Shown one piece after another: positions 1-5,511 of a stretch of DNA of 36,348 nucleotides; position 1 is the stretch's first letter, and each line of letters starts with the position of its first letter. This stretch comes from a virus. Below the pieces are notes generated by a model. It did no database searches and had not been told where the DNA came from. It saw only the letters and a program-made list of their open reading frames with translations. The stretch spans positions 1-36,348 of the IMG/VR virus record IMGVR_UViG_3300001748_000009, one strand, 5' to 3'. Made by a program: the position numbers and the translations under genes.

Positions 1-24
1 CCCTACACGACGCTCTTCCGATCT
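1..24 (+). other. Illumina sequencing adapter remnant
   Basis: These 24 bases are the 3' end of the Illumina TruSeq universal/read-1 adapter and finish with GCTCTTCCGATCT. They are not biological. The true sequence starts at about base 25. The contig end is therefore an assembly or library artefact, not a physical phage terminus. Confidence 0.97.
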
Positions 25-60
25 GTTCGAAATTACCCACAGCCGAGGTTGACGAAAGGA

Positions 61-180
61 CCCGAACATTTGTACTAAAGAACACTTGTACCACTCGCCC
101 TTAGTGGTACGTTTGCACTACAGAACGCCTGTACTATCGCCTTGAGTAGTACGTTTGTTCTGTTTTAGAACATTTGTACT
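61..180. promoter_or_regulatory. Left array of six LexA-like 14-bp boxes
   Basis: Six related boxes lie at 63-76, 79-92, 106-119, 122-135, 148-161 and 167-180. Each has two 4-bp arms (GWAC/GTAC type) around a 4-bp T-rich spacer, for example AGTACGTTTGTTCT and AGAACATTTGTACT. The first, second, fifth and sixth fit the published cyanobacterial LexA consensus RGTACNNNDGTWCB on one strand; the third and fourth differ at one position. Several start-to-start distances are 16 bp. No gene covers this region. If the genome circularises, the array lies upstream of the minus-strand late operon. It could bind host LexA or a phage repressor, or be a partition or replication iteron; the sequence alone does not decide. 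Confidence 0.7.
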
Positions 181-204
181 ACTCTCCGGACGTGCTGAAA
201 AGCA

Positions 205-239
205 CCCCAAGCGGTATCAACCGATACAGACGCAAGGGG
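205..239. other. Imperfect inverted repeat, possible RNA structure
   Basis: GTATC (214-218) and GATAC (223-227) form a short stem over AACC, enclosed by CCCC (205-208) and GGGG (236-239). On the minus strand it is followed by a short TTTT. It may be a weak terminator or a structured leader in the gap between the left module and the late operon. The stem is imperfect, so the call is weak. Confidence 0.3.
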
Positions 240-261
240 CGCAAAATTACAAGCACGCATT

Positions 262-283
262 AAAAAGGGGCCTTATGGCCCCC
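262..283 (-). terminator. Rho-independent terminator of left module
   Basis: On the minus strand a GC-only stem GGGGCC/GGCCCC with an ATAA loop is followed directly by TTTTT. It lies about 25 bp after the stop of the 59-codon gene and ends the leftward module. Confidence 0.88.
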
Positions 284-306
284 AGGTGATTTGATTTTGG
301 CTGGAA

Positions 307-486
307 TCAATCCCGACAAGCGGCGCGAGTGATTAGGAGACAGCCGACTGCGCCATGATTCAGAACGTCAGCCGTGAGAACGTCTAGAACTCTCTGCGCC
401 TCGTATGAGTCTGCGAGAGGGTCAGCGTAACGGTCGGCAATCCATTGAGCTAGACGGCGAGCCGTGGCCGTGCTGTGGGCTTTCAT
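307..486 (-). CDS. Small hypothetical protein, 59 aa
   Basis: An ATG at 486 overlaps the stop of the preceding gene as ATGA. The frame runs 59 codons, starting MKAHSTATARRLAQWIADRY and ending AACRD. The product is mainly helical and alanine/arginine-rich, with no membrane segment and no recognisable motif. The tight overlap with the upstream Cys-rich gene and the strong terminator just downstream argue that it is a real last gene of this operon. Function unknown. Its GC-rich codon use matches the neighbouring gene and differs from the rest of the window. Confidence 0.75.
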   Translation of the reverse strand: MKAHSTATARRLAQWIADRYADPLADSYEAQRVLDVLTADVLNHGAVGCLLITRAACRD

Positions 487-1175
487 GATGCTGCACCCGT
501 GATGGCGGCGTTAGCCTTGCGCTTGCCCGTGCCGTGAGCTTTAAACGCGATCACAACGCGTTTTCCTCGTTTCTGGCAGAGTTCACAGGACGCGCAGTCA
601 GTATCACGGCGTTGAGCAGGGCAGACCATCACGAGATTTCCGGCTGGCGTTCTCCATGCATTGCGCGACTCGTCAGCAGTGACAGCGAGCACGGCAGGCA
701 GTCCGGCAGCAATGGCAGAGTCTGCTGCTTTCTCGGTTTCCGTTGAGACGTTGACGGTTAGGCCGTTTCTGTTCGCGTAACGAAGAAGAGCGAGGTTTTC
801 TCCTAGGTTCAGTGAGTGATGTGTGTAGGTGTATGCGCGAATACTGCGGCAGGCTTTCACCATGCCCTTTATGAACGCGCGAGAGATTCTCCCGGCGGTG
901 TGTGGCAAGTCTCCGGCTTGATTCACGCGCGTTAGCTGCTGCCGTGGCAAGGATGCGAGATCGGCGCAATGATCACGGAATGAAACCCCACGTTCGGCGC
1001 GGGTGACCTTGCCCCAGTGGATCGCAAGGGGCCCCGACTCGGCATAACAGCCGTTTTCAAAGAACGGGCAGGATGGCGAACACGTCGCGCGGGATGACGT
1101 AGTGACAGGGATCGGGCCTGTCTTGGCGTTGCTGCTTACGCGGGTGAGATGAAAGCGAAGCTTAGAGAGAGACAT
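483..1175 (-). CDS. Cys-rich protein of uncharacterised phage family (DUF7227-like)
   Basis: A 230-residue protein with two cysteine clusters: C32, C36 and C43 in CSPSCPFFENGC, and C185, C194, C197 and C200. Conserved-looking blocks are TGPIPVTTSSRATC (residues 19-32), NQAGDLP (85-91), YTYTHH (115-120) and HGTGKRKA (214-221). From memory this layout matches a widespread family of unknown function in phages and proteobacteria (DUF7227; similar in feel to mycobacteriophage Gp88). The cysteines suggest a bound metal or iron-sulfur centre, which is inference only. The gene overlaps the 59-aa gene by 4 bp. It sits in a GC-rich module ended by terminators on both sides, consistent with horizontal acquisition. 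Confidence 0.85.
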   Translation of the reverse strand: MSLSKLRFHLTRVSSNAKTGPIPVTTSSRATCSPSCPFFENGCYAESGPLAIHWGKVTRAERGVSFRDHCADLASLPRQQLTRVNQAGDLPHTAGRISRAFIKGMVKACRSIRAYTYTHHSLNLGENLALLRYANRNGLTVNVSTETEKAADSAIAAGLPAVLAVTADESRNAWRTPAGNLVMVCPAQRRDTDCASCELCQKRGKRVVIAFKAHGTGKRKANAAITGAAS

Positions 1176-1193
1176 CGAAGGAAAGCGAAGGGT

Positions 1194-1220
1194 AAAAGGA
1201 AAAGCCCGCGCTAGGCGGGC
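1194..1220 (-). terminator. Terminator-like hairpin upstream of the Cys-rich gene
   Basis: On the minus strand a stem GCCCGC/GCGGGC with a 5-nt loop is followed by a T-rich tract (TTTTCCTTTT). It lies between the stop of the 64-aa gene at 1228 and the start of the 230-aa gene at 1175, so it may attenuate expression within the left module. Confidence 0.78.
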
Positions 1221-1227
1221 GAGAAAA

Positions 1228-1422
1228 TTAAAGGGGGAACAGCTCAGGGGAGAGACAACGGGAGCGGGTGATCATATCGGGCCGAACCTTGGCGACAATC
1301 TCGCGCAGTTCTGAGGCACGTTGAAAGGGACGGGGACGGCCGACGGGATGCCATGCCGCTTGAGTGATGCGACCAAAGGCGTCATAAGAGACGGTCTGGC
1401 GCAGGGTCTCGACTTGATACAT
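1228..1422 (-). CDS. Small hypothetical protein, 64 aa
   Basis: The frame stays open upstream to 1539, but the added residues cover a TATATA-rich palindrome that looks like promoter DNA, so I prefer the ATG at 1422. The product begins MYQVETLRQTVSYDAFGRI and is basic and arginine/proline-rich, without a recognised domain. A terminator-like hairpin follows its stop. It is the first gene of the left module. The 103-codon alternative start cannot be excluded, and the gene has no family support. Confidence 0.5.
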   Translation of the reverse strand: MYQVETLRQTVSYDAFGRITQAAWHPVGRPRPFQRASELREIVAKVRPDMITRSRCLSPELFPL

Positions 1423-1467
1423 AGCGAAAGGATCGGAACGGGAAAGCGAAAGGGAACCGTCCGACTC

Positions 1468-1479
1468 CCTATATATAGG
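1468..1479 (-). promoter_or_regulatory. AT-rich palindrome, possible promoter -10 region
   Basis: CCTATATATAGG is a perfect 12-bp palindrome about 45 bp upstream of the preferred start at 1422. On the minus strand it could supply a -10 element. I see no convincing -35 partner. The stretch 1540-1711 between it and the AT-rich hairpin holds no gene or clear signal that I recognise. Confidence 0.3.
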
Positions 1480-1711
1480 CCGGATTGGTGGCGATGCGAG
1501 AGAAAGCGCCGCAAATTGGGGCGGATTGTCGATTGGCACAGCGTGCGGCCTTTGTGTTCACTATCTCGCGCGGAGCATTGTTCAACATCAGCGAAACGAG
1601 CAAGGTGAGATCGAACCTAGAAAACCTGCGAGCGTTTGTGACGCAAGACGTGCGCTGCTGTTTGTTTGTAATGCAAACCTATTTTGATTGCAGTTTAGTT
1701 TGATTCAACAA

Positions 1712-1737
1712 TTAAATTAGGATTGCAGCTAATTTAA
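1712..1737. repeat. AT-rich perfect hairpin
   Basis: TTAAATTAG (1712-1720) and CTAATTTAA (1729-1737) form a perfect 9-bp inverted repeat around GATTGCAG. It lies in an AT-rich, gene-free stretch between the left module and two repeat arrays. No T-run follows, so it is not a normal terminator. An easily melted element beside iterons would suit a replication origin (inference). Confidence 0.55.
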
Positions 1738-1746
1738 ATAACAAAT

Positions 1747-1848
1747 AGTGCATTTGTACTGTAGAACGCTTGTACTACAGAACATTTGTACTGCAAGCAG
1801 TACGTTTGTGCCATTAATAATACATTTGTATCATAGTGCATTTGTACT
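1747..1848. promoter_or_regulatory. Right array of six LexA-like 14-bp boxes
   Basis: Boxes lie at 1747-1760, 1763-1776, 1779-1792, 1799-1812, 1818-1831 and 1835-1848. The first three have exact 16-bp periodicity. The 1779-1792 copy is identical to the 167-180 copy of the left array. The others are degenerate, with GTGC or ATAC replacing one arm. As in the left array, the spacer usually reads NTTT on the plus strand whichever arm carries GAAC/GTTC, so the element is directional rather than purely palindromic. No gene covers it. It lies upstream of the left module on the minus strand. Confidence 0.68.
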
Positions 1849-1877
1849 ACCTAAAACCGGCTTGTTTCCGTAACCCC

Positions 1878-1976
1878 TAAACCGAACCCTTGCAAGAACT
1901 TGGCACCCCATAAACCGAAACCTTGCAAGAACTGAGCACTCCTAAAACCGAATGCTTGCAAGAACTTAGCGCAAAA
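1878..1976. repeat. Three tandem 33-bp repeats with CTTGCAAG core
   Basis: Units at 1878-1910, 1911-1943 and 1944-1976 share a 5' AAACCGAA block, the palindrome CTTGCAAG (1889-1896, 1922-1929, 1955-1962; period exactly 33) and a following AACT. A decayed partial unit (AAACCGG then CTTG) precedes them at about 1853. The third unit overlaps the stop codon of the 252-aa gene. The array directly abuts the right LexA-like cluster. Possible roles are replication iterons, a partition site or a recombination site. There are no spacers, so it is not a CRISPR. Confidence 0.85.
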
Positions 1977-2724
1977 TATTTTCCCTAAATCTTTTGTTGA
2001 ATTCATTTGTGATCGACATTGCAGAGATATCAAAAAACTTGAATTTCGCACTATAGGTCGGCAGCCTTGTTTCAGTCATGATTCTGTATAAACTTCTCCC
2101 TCGCTGCAGGAAGACGCCAGGAGATCGATTCTGCAAATTTATCTCTTCAACCGTTTCCTGATTCAGGTAAAAATATCTGTTTTTTACATTGCGTGTCCCG
2201 CGACCGCGACGAATACTAGGAAGATCAGCAGAGCTGGCATTACGCAATGCAGCAAGAATTTGCGTGTATTGACCAGTCGACATGTTGCCGTATTTGTTTC
2301 GCCTGACGTACTGCGAGCTTGTAGGGACCATGATTCTGTTGGGTGCCAGCACAGGCCCTCCAGAACCCCGAGGATCAAGATCTGGAGTGTTGCCCAGAGC
2401 CTTCTGAAAACGTGTTCTATAGTGCTTCCCACCGCGTATTTGAGGATCAAGATATCGGCTGGGTGCGTTGCCCTTAGGAGCATCATCACGCACGAACACA
2501 CGTGCTTCCAAATCATCCCCACGCTGCTTAGGCTTGTCGTACAGAAAGCTGTTGATTGTAAAAGGGACAGGATTATTGAAAACACTTTTTGCCTCATCCT
2601 GTAGGCGCTTGCGTGTTTCAAATAATGATTGATTTAATGCAATGCTTGCTGCGCGAGGGATTTGAACTTTATCTAGCTCATTTAGCTTGCCGAGCATTTC
2701 TTTCGGATCAAAAGCAATGTACAT
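1966..2724 (-). CDS. Putative minor tail protein (lambda gpZ-like)
   Basis: A 252-residue protein. Its N-terminal part carries IPRAASIALNQSLFETRKRL (residues 22-41), and the C-terminus has a 'GRSLYRIM...LPTYSAKFKFFD' pattern. Both resemble the prophage minor tail protein Z family, which acts in tail completion or head-tail joining. The middle is rich in Arg, Pro and Gly. The ATG at 2724 has an AGGA-like ribosome site just upstream. The gene lies far from the structural operon, directly behind the terminator of rusA, so it needs its own promoter or read-through. The last codons lie in the 33-bp repeat. Family assignment is from pattern recognition and is moderate. Confidence 0.72.
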   Translation of the reverse strand: MYIAFDPKEMLGKLNELDKVQIPRAASIALNQSLFETRKRLQDEAKSVFNNPVPFTINSFLYDKPKQRGDDLEARVFVRDDAPKGNAPSRYLDPQIRGGKHYRTRFQKALGNTPDLDPRGSGGPVLAPNRIMVPTSSQYVRRNKYGNMSTGQYTQILAALRNASSADLPSIRRGRGTRNVKNRYFYLNQETVEEINLQNRSPGVFLQRGRSLYRIMTETRLPTYSAKFKFFDISAMSITNEFNKRFRENILR

Positions 2725-2749
2725 GATCCTGCCGCAATGTTTTCAGCAT

Positions 2750-2797
2750 AAAAAAAATTCCTTGAGATGGCCAGTTGCAAGCCACCTACAAGGAACC
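2750..2797 (-). terminator. Strong rho-independent terminator after rusA
   Basis: On the minus strand TTCCTTG (2795-2789) pairs with CAAGGAA (2764-2758). An inner stem GGTGGC/GCCATC pairs perfectly as RNA using one G-U pair, which fixes the direction as leftward. Eight T residues (2757-2750) follow. It lies 16 bp after the rusA stop and 26 bp before the next gene start. Confidence 0.93.
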
Positions 2798-2812
2798 CCT
2801 TTCGCTCCCAAA

Positions 2813-3238
2813 TCATAGCACAATGATTGTAATCAGTGCGCCTGGAAGCTCAGACCCGATGCAGTAACGCTTTTCAGCGTTGATACTCACGATGAGCGAA
2901 TCATCCTTGAGGAGCCCTGCATCAGTGGCAATCCCATCACCAACGGCCCGAATCAGCTTATCAAGATCAGGCTTGACCTGCATGTATTTAGGACTACTCA
3001 GCTTGAGCCCTGACTTATTGAAATGCGAGACTGGTCTAGGAAATTTGAAGATGACAGAGAGCGACACAGGGTCTGTGATCTGCATGCGAGGTTCTGTAGC
3101 GCGAATGACATCAGCGATTTGTCTGCGCCATGGCTTGAGCTTTTTTGCATTTGAATCGAAGAGATGACCGGATCTAGATACTGACTTGCTGCCCTGAGGA
3201 ATCGGAATCCCTTCCACGCAAAAACATAACGTCGTCAT
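2813..3238 (-). CDS. rusA: RusA-family Holliday junction resolvase
   Basis: A 141-residue protein of normal RusA length. RusA dimers cut four-way DNA junctions formed during recombination and replication. The N-terminus has the typical 'GIPIPQGSKS' block (10-19). The acidic metal-binding residues are in KPDLDK (89-94; D91, D93), D101 and KDDS (111-114), followed by INAEKRY. It is the last gene before the terminator in the leftward early arm. It fits with the exonuclease and annealing protein encoded a few kilobases away. The first 65 bp overlap the end of the preceding gene. Confidence 0.93.
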   Translation of the reverse strand: MTTLCFCVEGIPIPQGSKSVSRSGHLFDSNAKKLKPWRRQIADVIRATEPRMQITDPVSLSVIFKFPRPVSHFNKSGLKLSSPKYMQVKPDLDKLIRAVGDGIATDAGLLKDDSLIVSINAEKRYCIGSELPGALITIIVL

Positions 3239-3959
3239 AATATCTGAAGTTTAAACCAGCGGTTGGCCTCTTTAGTTTGGCAGATTTATAGATCGATGTG
3301 ATCTGTAGATAGTTGTCATCTGCCGCTTTTCTCAACGACTCATAGATTTTATTTGTCTCAAGGCAGACAATACGGCGTGGCTTTGCAATGCAGTAAGGAG
3401 GCTTTGTGTATTTTAAAGCAATATATTCACTCAGATCTACATCGCCAATGAGCGCATAGAGCTTATGATGCGGGATACCCCAAAAATATTTAGGGTTCTT
3501 TTTTGCGAAGGTCTTTACAGCGCCAAGGGTCACATATCTGTAATTTGATTTGCATTTGTATTGCACTTGAAGCCCTCGCTTTGTCCAGTACCAAACGCGC
3601 TCTTTTGAAATGCCAAGTTTTTTGGCTACATCAGATAATTTGATGTAGTTGTAAATTGGCCTCATATCGTAACCCAGCTCGTTTACTTTTGCTTTGAATG
3701 AATCGAACGACCTGTGAGGAAGACCCTTTTCTTTTGTTGTATTTTTAAAAGTCCTGTAAAAGAGTACAGACGGAAGGCAGTTAGCGTGATCGTGAATAAA
3801 TTGAATCTCTGCTTCAGTCCACTCCTGCCTGTTTTTGTCGCGCAACACCACAGAGCACTTGTAAGAACAAGTTTTCCGTGGTGAAACGCGATTTCTTGAG
3901 TCAATCGGAATAACAAAAAGCTTTCCGCAGACCTTGCACTTTCTTCGCGATGGGGTCAT
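3174..3959 (-). CDS. Zinc-finger/HTH/NUMOD1 DNA-binding protein
   Basis: A 261-residue modular protein. Cysteines 8, 11, 31 and 35 form a CxxC...CxxxC zinc-finger-like cluster. Residues 47-97 (WTEAEIQFI..., then LG) resemble a SANT/Myb-type helix-turn-helix. Residues 106-130 (KLSDVAKKLGISKERVWYW) resemble a MerR-type helix-turn-helix. Residues 196-240 (RIVCLETNKIYESLRKAA...) match the NUMOD1/IENR1 repeat of homing endonucleases. I see no HNH or GIY-YIG catalytic motif, so it may be a nuclease-less derivative working as a regulator, or a remnant of a homing endonuclease. It starts immediately after the stop of the 116-aa gene, and its tail overlaps rusA by 65 bp. Confidence 0.75.
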   Translation of the reverse strand: MTPSRRKCKVCGKLFVIPIDSRNRVSPRKTCSYKCSVVLRDKNRQEWTEAEIQFIHDHANCLPSVLFYRTFKNTTKEKGLPHRSFDSFKAKVNELGYDMRPIYNYIKLSDVAKKLGISKERVWYWTKRGLQVQYKCKSNYRYVTLGAVKTFAKKNPKYFWGIPHHKLYALIGDVDLSEYIALKYTKPPYCIAKPRRIVCLETNKIYESLRKAADDNYLQITSIYKSAKLKRPTAGLNFRYYDDVMFLRGRDSDSSGQQVSI

Positions 3960-4310
3960 TCACTTAACAGTCCAGAAAGGTTTGCCGAGTTTTTTAGGAG
4001 CAAGGCCCAACGCAACATTCGTGCTTTTTACTTCTTTAAGATTGTCTTCCGCAGCCTTGACATCCTCGCAGTCGGTGAAGTCATAAGAGATTCGTCCTGA
4101 GGAATAGATGTATACAACATCGTCATGCCGAAAGGTGTTCGGTGCGTCAGGATCCTGAACATCGTCAAGATCGCCTGCGACAGCATGAACGGCCAACTGT
4201 TGTTGCACAAGCTTTGATTCAGCTTCAAGTGCTTTAATTTGATCCTTGAGGTCTCTGAGCTGCGAAAGGAGAGAGAGAGCATTTGCAGTGTAGTTAGGCA
4301 TGGAAATCAT
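3960..4310 (-). CDS. Hypothetical coiled-coil protein, 116 aa
   Basis: Residues 10-40 (ALSLLSQLRDLKDQIKALEA) form a clear heptad coiled coil. The second half is a small mixed domain with YSSGRISYDF and ends KPFWTVK. From sequence type it is a small early protein that could dimerise. No enzymatic motif is visible. The ATG overlaps the preceding stop as ATGA, and its own stop abuts the next ATG, so it is firmly part of the leftward early operon. Function unknown. Confidence 0.75.
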   Translation of the reverse strand: MISMPNYTANALSLLSQLRDLKDQIKALEAESKLVQQQLAVHAVAGDLDDVQDPDAPNTFRHDDVVYIYSSGRISYDFTDCEDVKAAEDNLKEVKSTNVALGLAPKKLGKPFWTVK

Positions 4311-4510
4311 GATGAGATGGTGACGGGAAATGTTGTGTCCTGCATTACAGTGTTTTGATCACCAGACAGGGGTTCGGTATTGATCCATTGAATACGATTC
4401 CAAAGCGGAGCGTATTCTATGAAAGCCTTTTGTTTGGCTTCAAAAAAAGAATTAGCGAAGACGCATTCAAAGACGTTTGCGTCAAGGACTTGAAAATAAA
4501 AACGATGCAT
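4307..4510 (-). CDS. Small hypothetical protein, 67 aa
   Basis: The frame starts MHRFYFQVLDANVFECVF and has a compact alpha/beta pattern: an aromatic-rich strand, the helix FEAKQKAFIEY, then a strand with WNRIQWI. Short phage proteins with this 'strand - strand - AKQKA helix' layout are common but uncharacterised. It is linked to the next gene by a 4-bp ATGA overlap and follows the exonuclease by 48 bp. Function unknown. Confidence 0.65.
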   Translation of the reverse strand: MHRFYFQVLDANVFECVFANSFFEAKQKAFIEYAPLWNRIQWINTEPLSGDQNTVMQDTTFPVTISS

Positions 4511-4531
4511 AGGAATGCATTGCGAAGGGGA

Positions 4532-4548
4532 CTCAGCTCAGTGCTGAG
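4532..4548. other. Short perfect hairpin between exonuclease and 67-aa gene
   Basis: CTCAGC/GCTGAG with a 5-nt loop sits in the 48-bp gap. No T-run follows on either strand. It could be an mRNA processing or translation-control element; the evidence is only the inverted repeat. Confidence 0.3.
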
Positions 4549-4558
4549 CATAGGACAA

Positions 4559-5266
4559 TCATACATTCATATTGGCGGTTTGGATCATCTCGTACGCCTG
4601 AAGCCGCTTAGTCCAATGAGTCTCATGCTGTTTCAGTTCGTCGCCAGCGGCTCCTACGGGATAGGCCGGCTGATCAGGAAAGGCATAGAGCGCCAGAAAG
4701 CGATCAACCTGTATGCCGTAGTTTTCTTTCAAGCCCAATCGGTAGGCCTGTAGCTGGCACATGGCCTCGTTAGAGATCTGTTTGCTGGGCTTTGCCTTGC
4801 GGGGTGCCTTTGTCTTGAGATCAAGCAGGCAGAATTCCCCGTTGACCTTTATGAGCGCGTCCAGAGTGCCCGCAAATGGCACCAAACTTTCACTGCTGCA
4901 GACTTGATGCTCCGTACACACCACGTGATCAAGATGCTTCCACAGGTTGCAAGACAGGAGATGCTCGCACCAAGGCGCGATGTCCTCAGGAATTTCTGGG
5001 TTGTTGCCGAGTAGGAACTGCTCAAACCAGTCGTGTATGCGTGAACCGCGTCTAGCAGCTTCATTGCGCGTTTCCTCAGGGTCACCACCCTCTGCCAATA
5101 TTTTGGCTTTCCAACGCTTTAGCGCATAGCGTGTTGAGTCTGATTGTGTTGCACTCAAGATGCTCGTAACAGAGCTGTATTTGATGTGCGGCTTGTCTTC
5201 GTTGAAGTAATAGCGGGCCTGCCCTGCGGGGTTGCGCTGTATGAGTGGTAAAGGCTGCAGCGGCAC
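4559..5266 (-). CDS. PD-(D/E)XK exonuclease
   Basis: A 235-residue protein. Motifs in order: SVTSIL (32-37), GSRIHDWFE (74-82) with H78, E119 in TEHQ, GTLDAL (133-138) with D136, and CLLDLKTK (146-153) carrying the D-x-K signature. This is the RecB/Cas4-like phage exonuclease arrangement (PDDEXK_1). Such enzymes resect double-stranded ends so that an annealing protein can pair single strands; the plus-strand annealing gene at 6372 is the natural partner. The best start is a GTG at 5266, because an ATG upstream is out of frame. The start site is somewhat uncertain. Confidence 0.9.
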   Translation of the reverse strand: MPLQPLPLIQRNPAGQARYYFNEDKPHIKYSSVTSILSATQSDSTRYALKRWKAKILAEGGDPEETRNEAARRGSRIHDWFEQFLLGNNPEIPEDIAPWCEHLLSCNLWKHLDHVVCTEHQVCSSESLVPFAGTLDALIKVNGEFCLLDLKTKAPRKAKPSKQISNEAMCQLQAYRLGLKENYGIQVDRFLALYAFPDQPAYPVGAAGDELKQHETHWTKRLQAYEMIQTANMNV

Positions 5267-5303
5267 GAAGAGCAGGCGCTGATGATCGCATGTTAACAGG
5301 AAT

Positions 5304-5510
5304 TCAGAAAATGTCAGTGTCCTCCTCGCTTCTGAGCAAATTGCGATGCATGCGATGTGTGTTTTTCACGTTTAGTACATGTTTGCGCCAATCTTGTTCG
5401 CATTGCGCCCAGCCGCCCGAGGGTGTGTCGAGCTGCTCCAGCGTCCAGCGATAGTCAAGGTATTGACGCAGTGTTTGCCTAACTGAGCTGAGATCAAAAG
5501 CTTCTTTCAT
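5304..5510 (-). CDS. Small hypothetical protein, 68 aa
   Basis: I place the start at the ATG at 5510, just after the stop of the RHH gene at 5512; an upstream ATG at 5534 would overlap it. The product begins MKEAFDLSSVRQTLRQYLDY, then RWTLEQLDTPSGGW, and ends in an acidic tail. It looks helical and soluble, without a catalytic motif. Its position between the regulator/replication gene and the exonuclease suggests a role in early DNA metabolism. Function unknown. Confidence 0.65.
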   Translation of the reverse strand: MKEAFDLSSVRQTLRQYLDYRWTLEQLDTPSGGWAQCEQDWRKHVLNVKNTHRMHRNLLRSEEDTDIF

Positions 5511-5511
5511 C

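Noticed and set aside
61-180. NtcA binding sites (GTA-N8-TAC)
   Set aside because: The boxes have 4-bp arms with a 4-bp spacer and often GAAC or GTTC; they do not show the GTA-N8-TAC pattern consistently.
483-746. Plus-strand frame opposite the Cys-rich gene
   Set aside because: Antisense shadow of the well-supported minus-strand gene.
1485-1703. 72-codon plus-strand frame in the left intergenic region
   Set aside because: No family resemblance or ribosome site; it covers the putative promoter region of the left module.
1878-1976. CRISPR array
   Set aside because: The 33-bp units are directly tandem with no spacers, and no cas gene is present.
1851-2051. 66-codon minus-strand frame with an 11-residue repeat
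   Set aside because: Its protein repeat only reflects the 33-bp DNA repeat being a multiple of three; the other half overlaps the gpZ-like gene out of frame, and there is no ribosome site.
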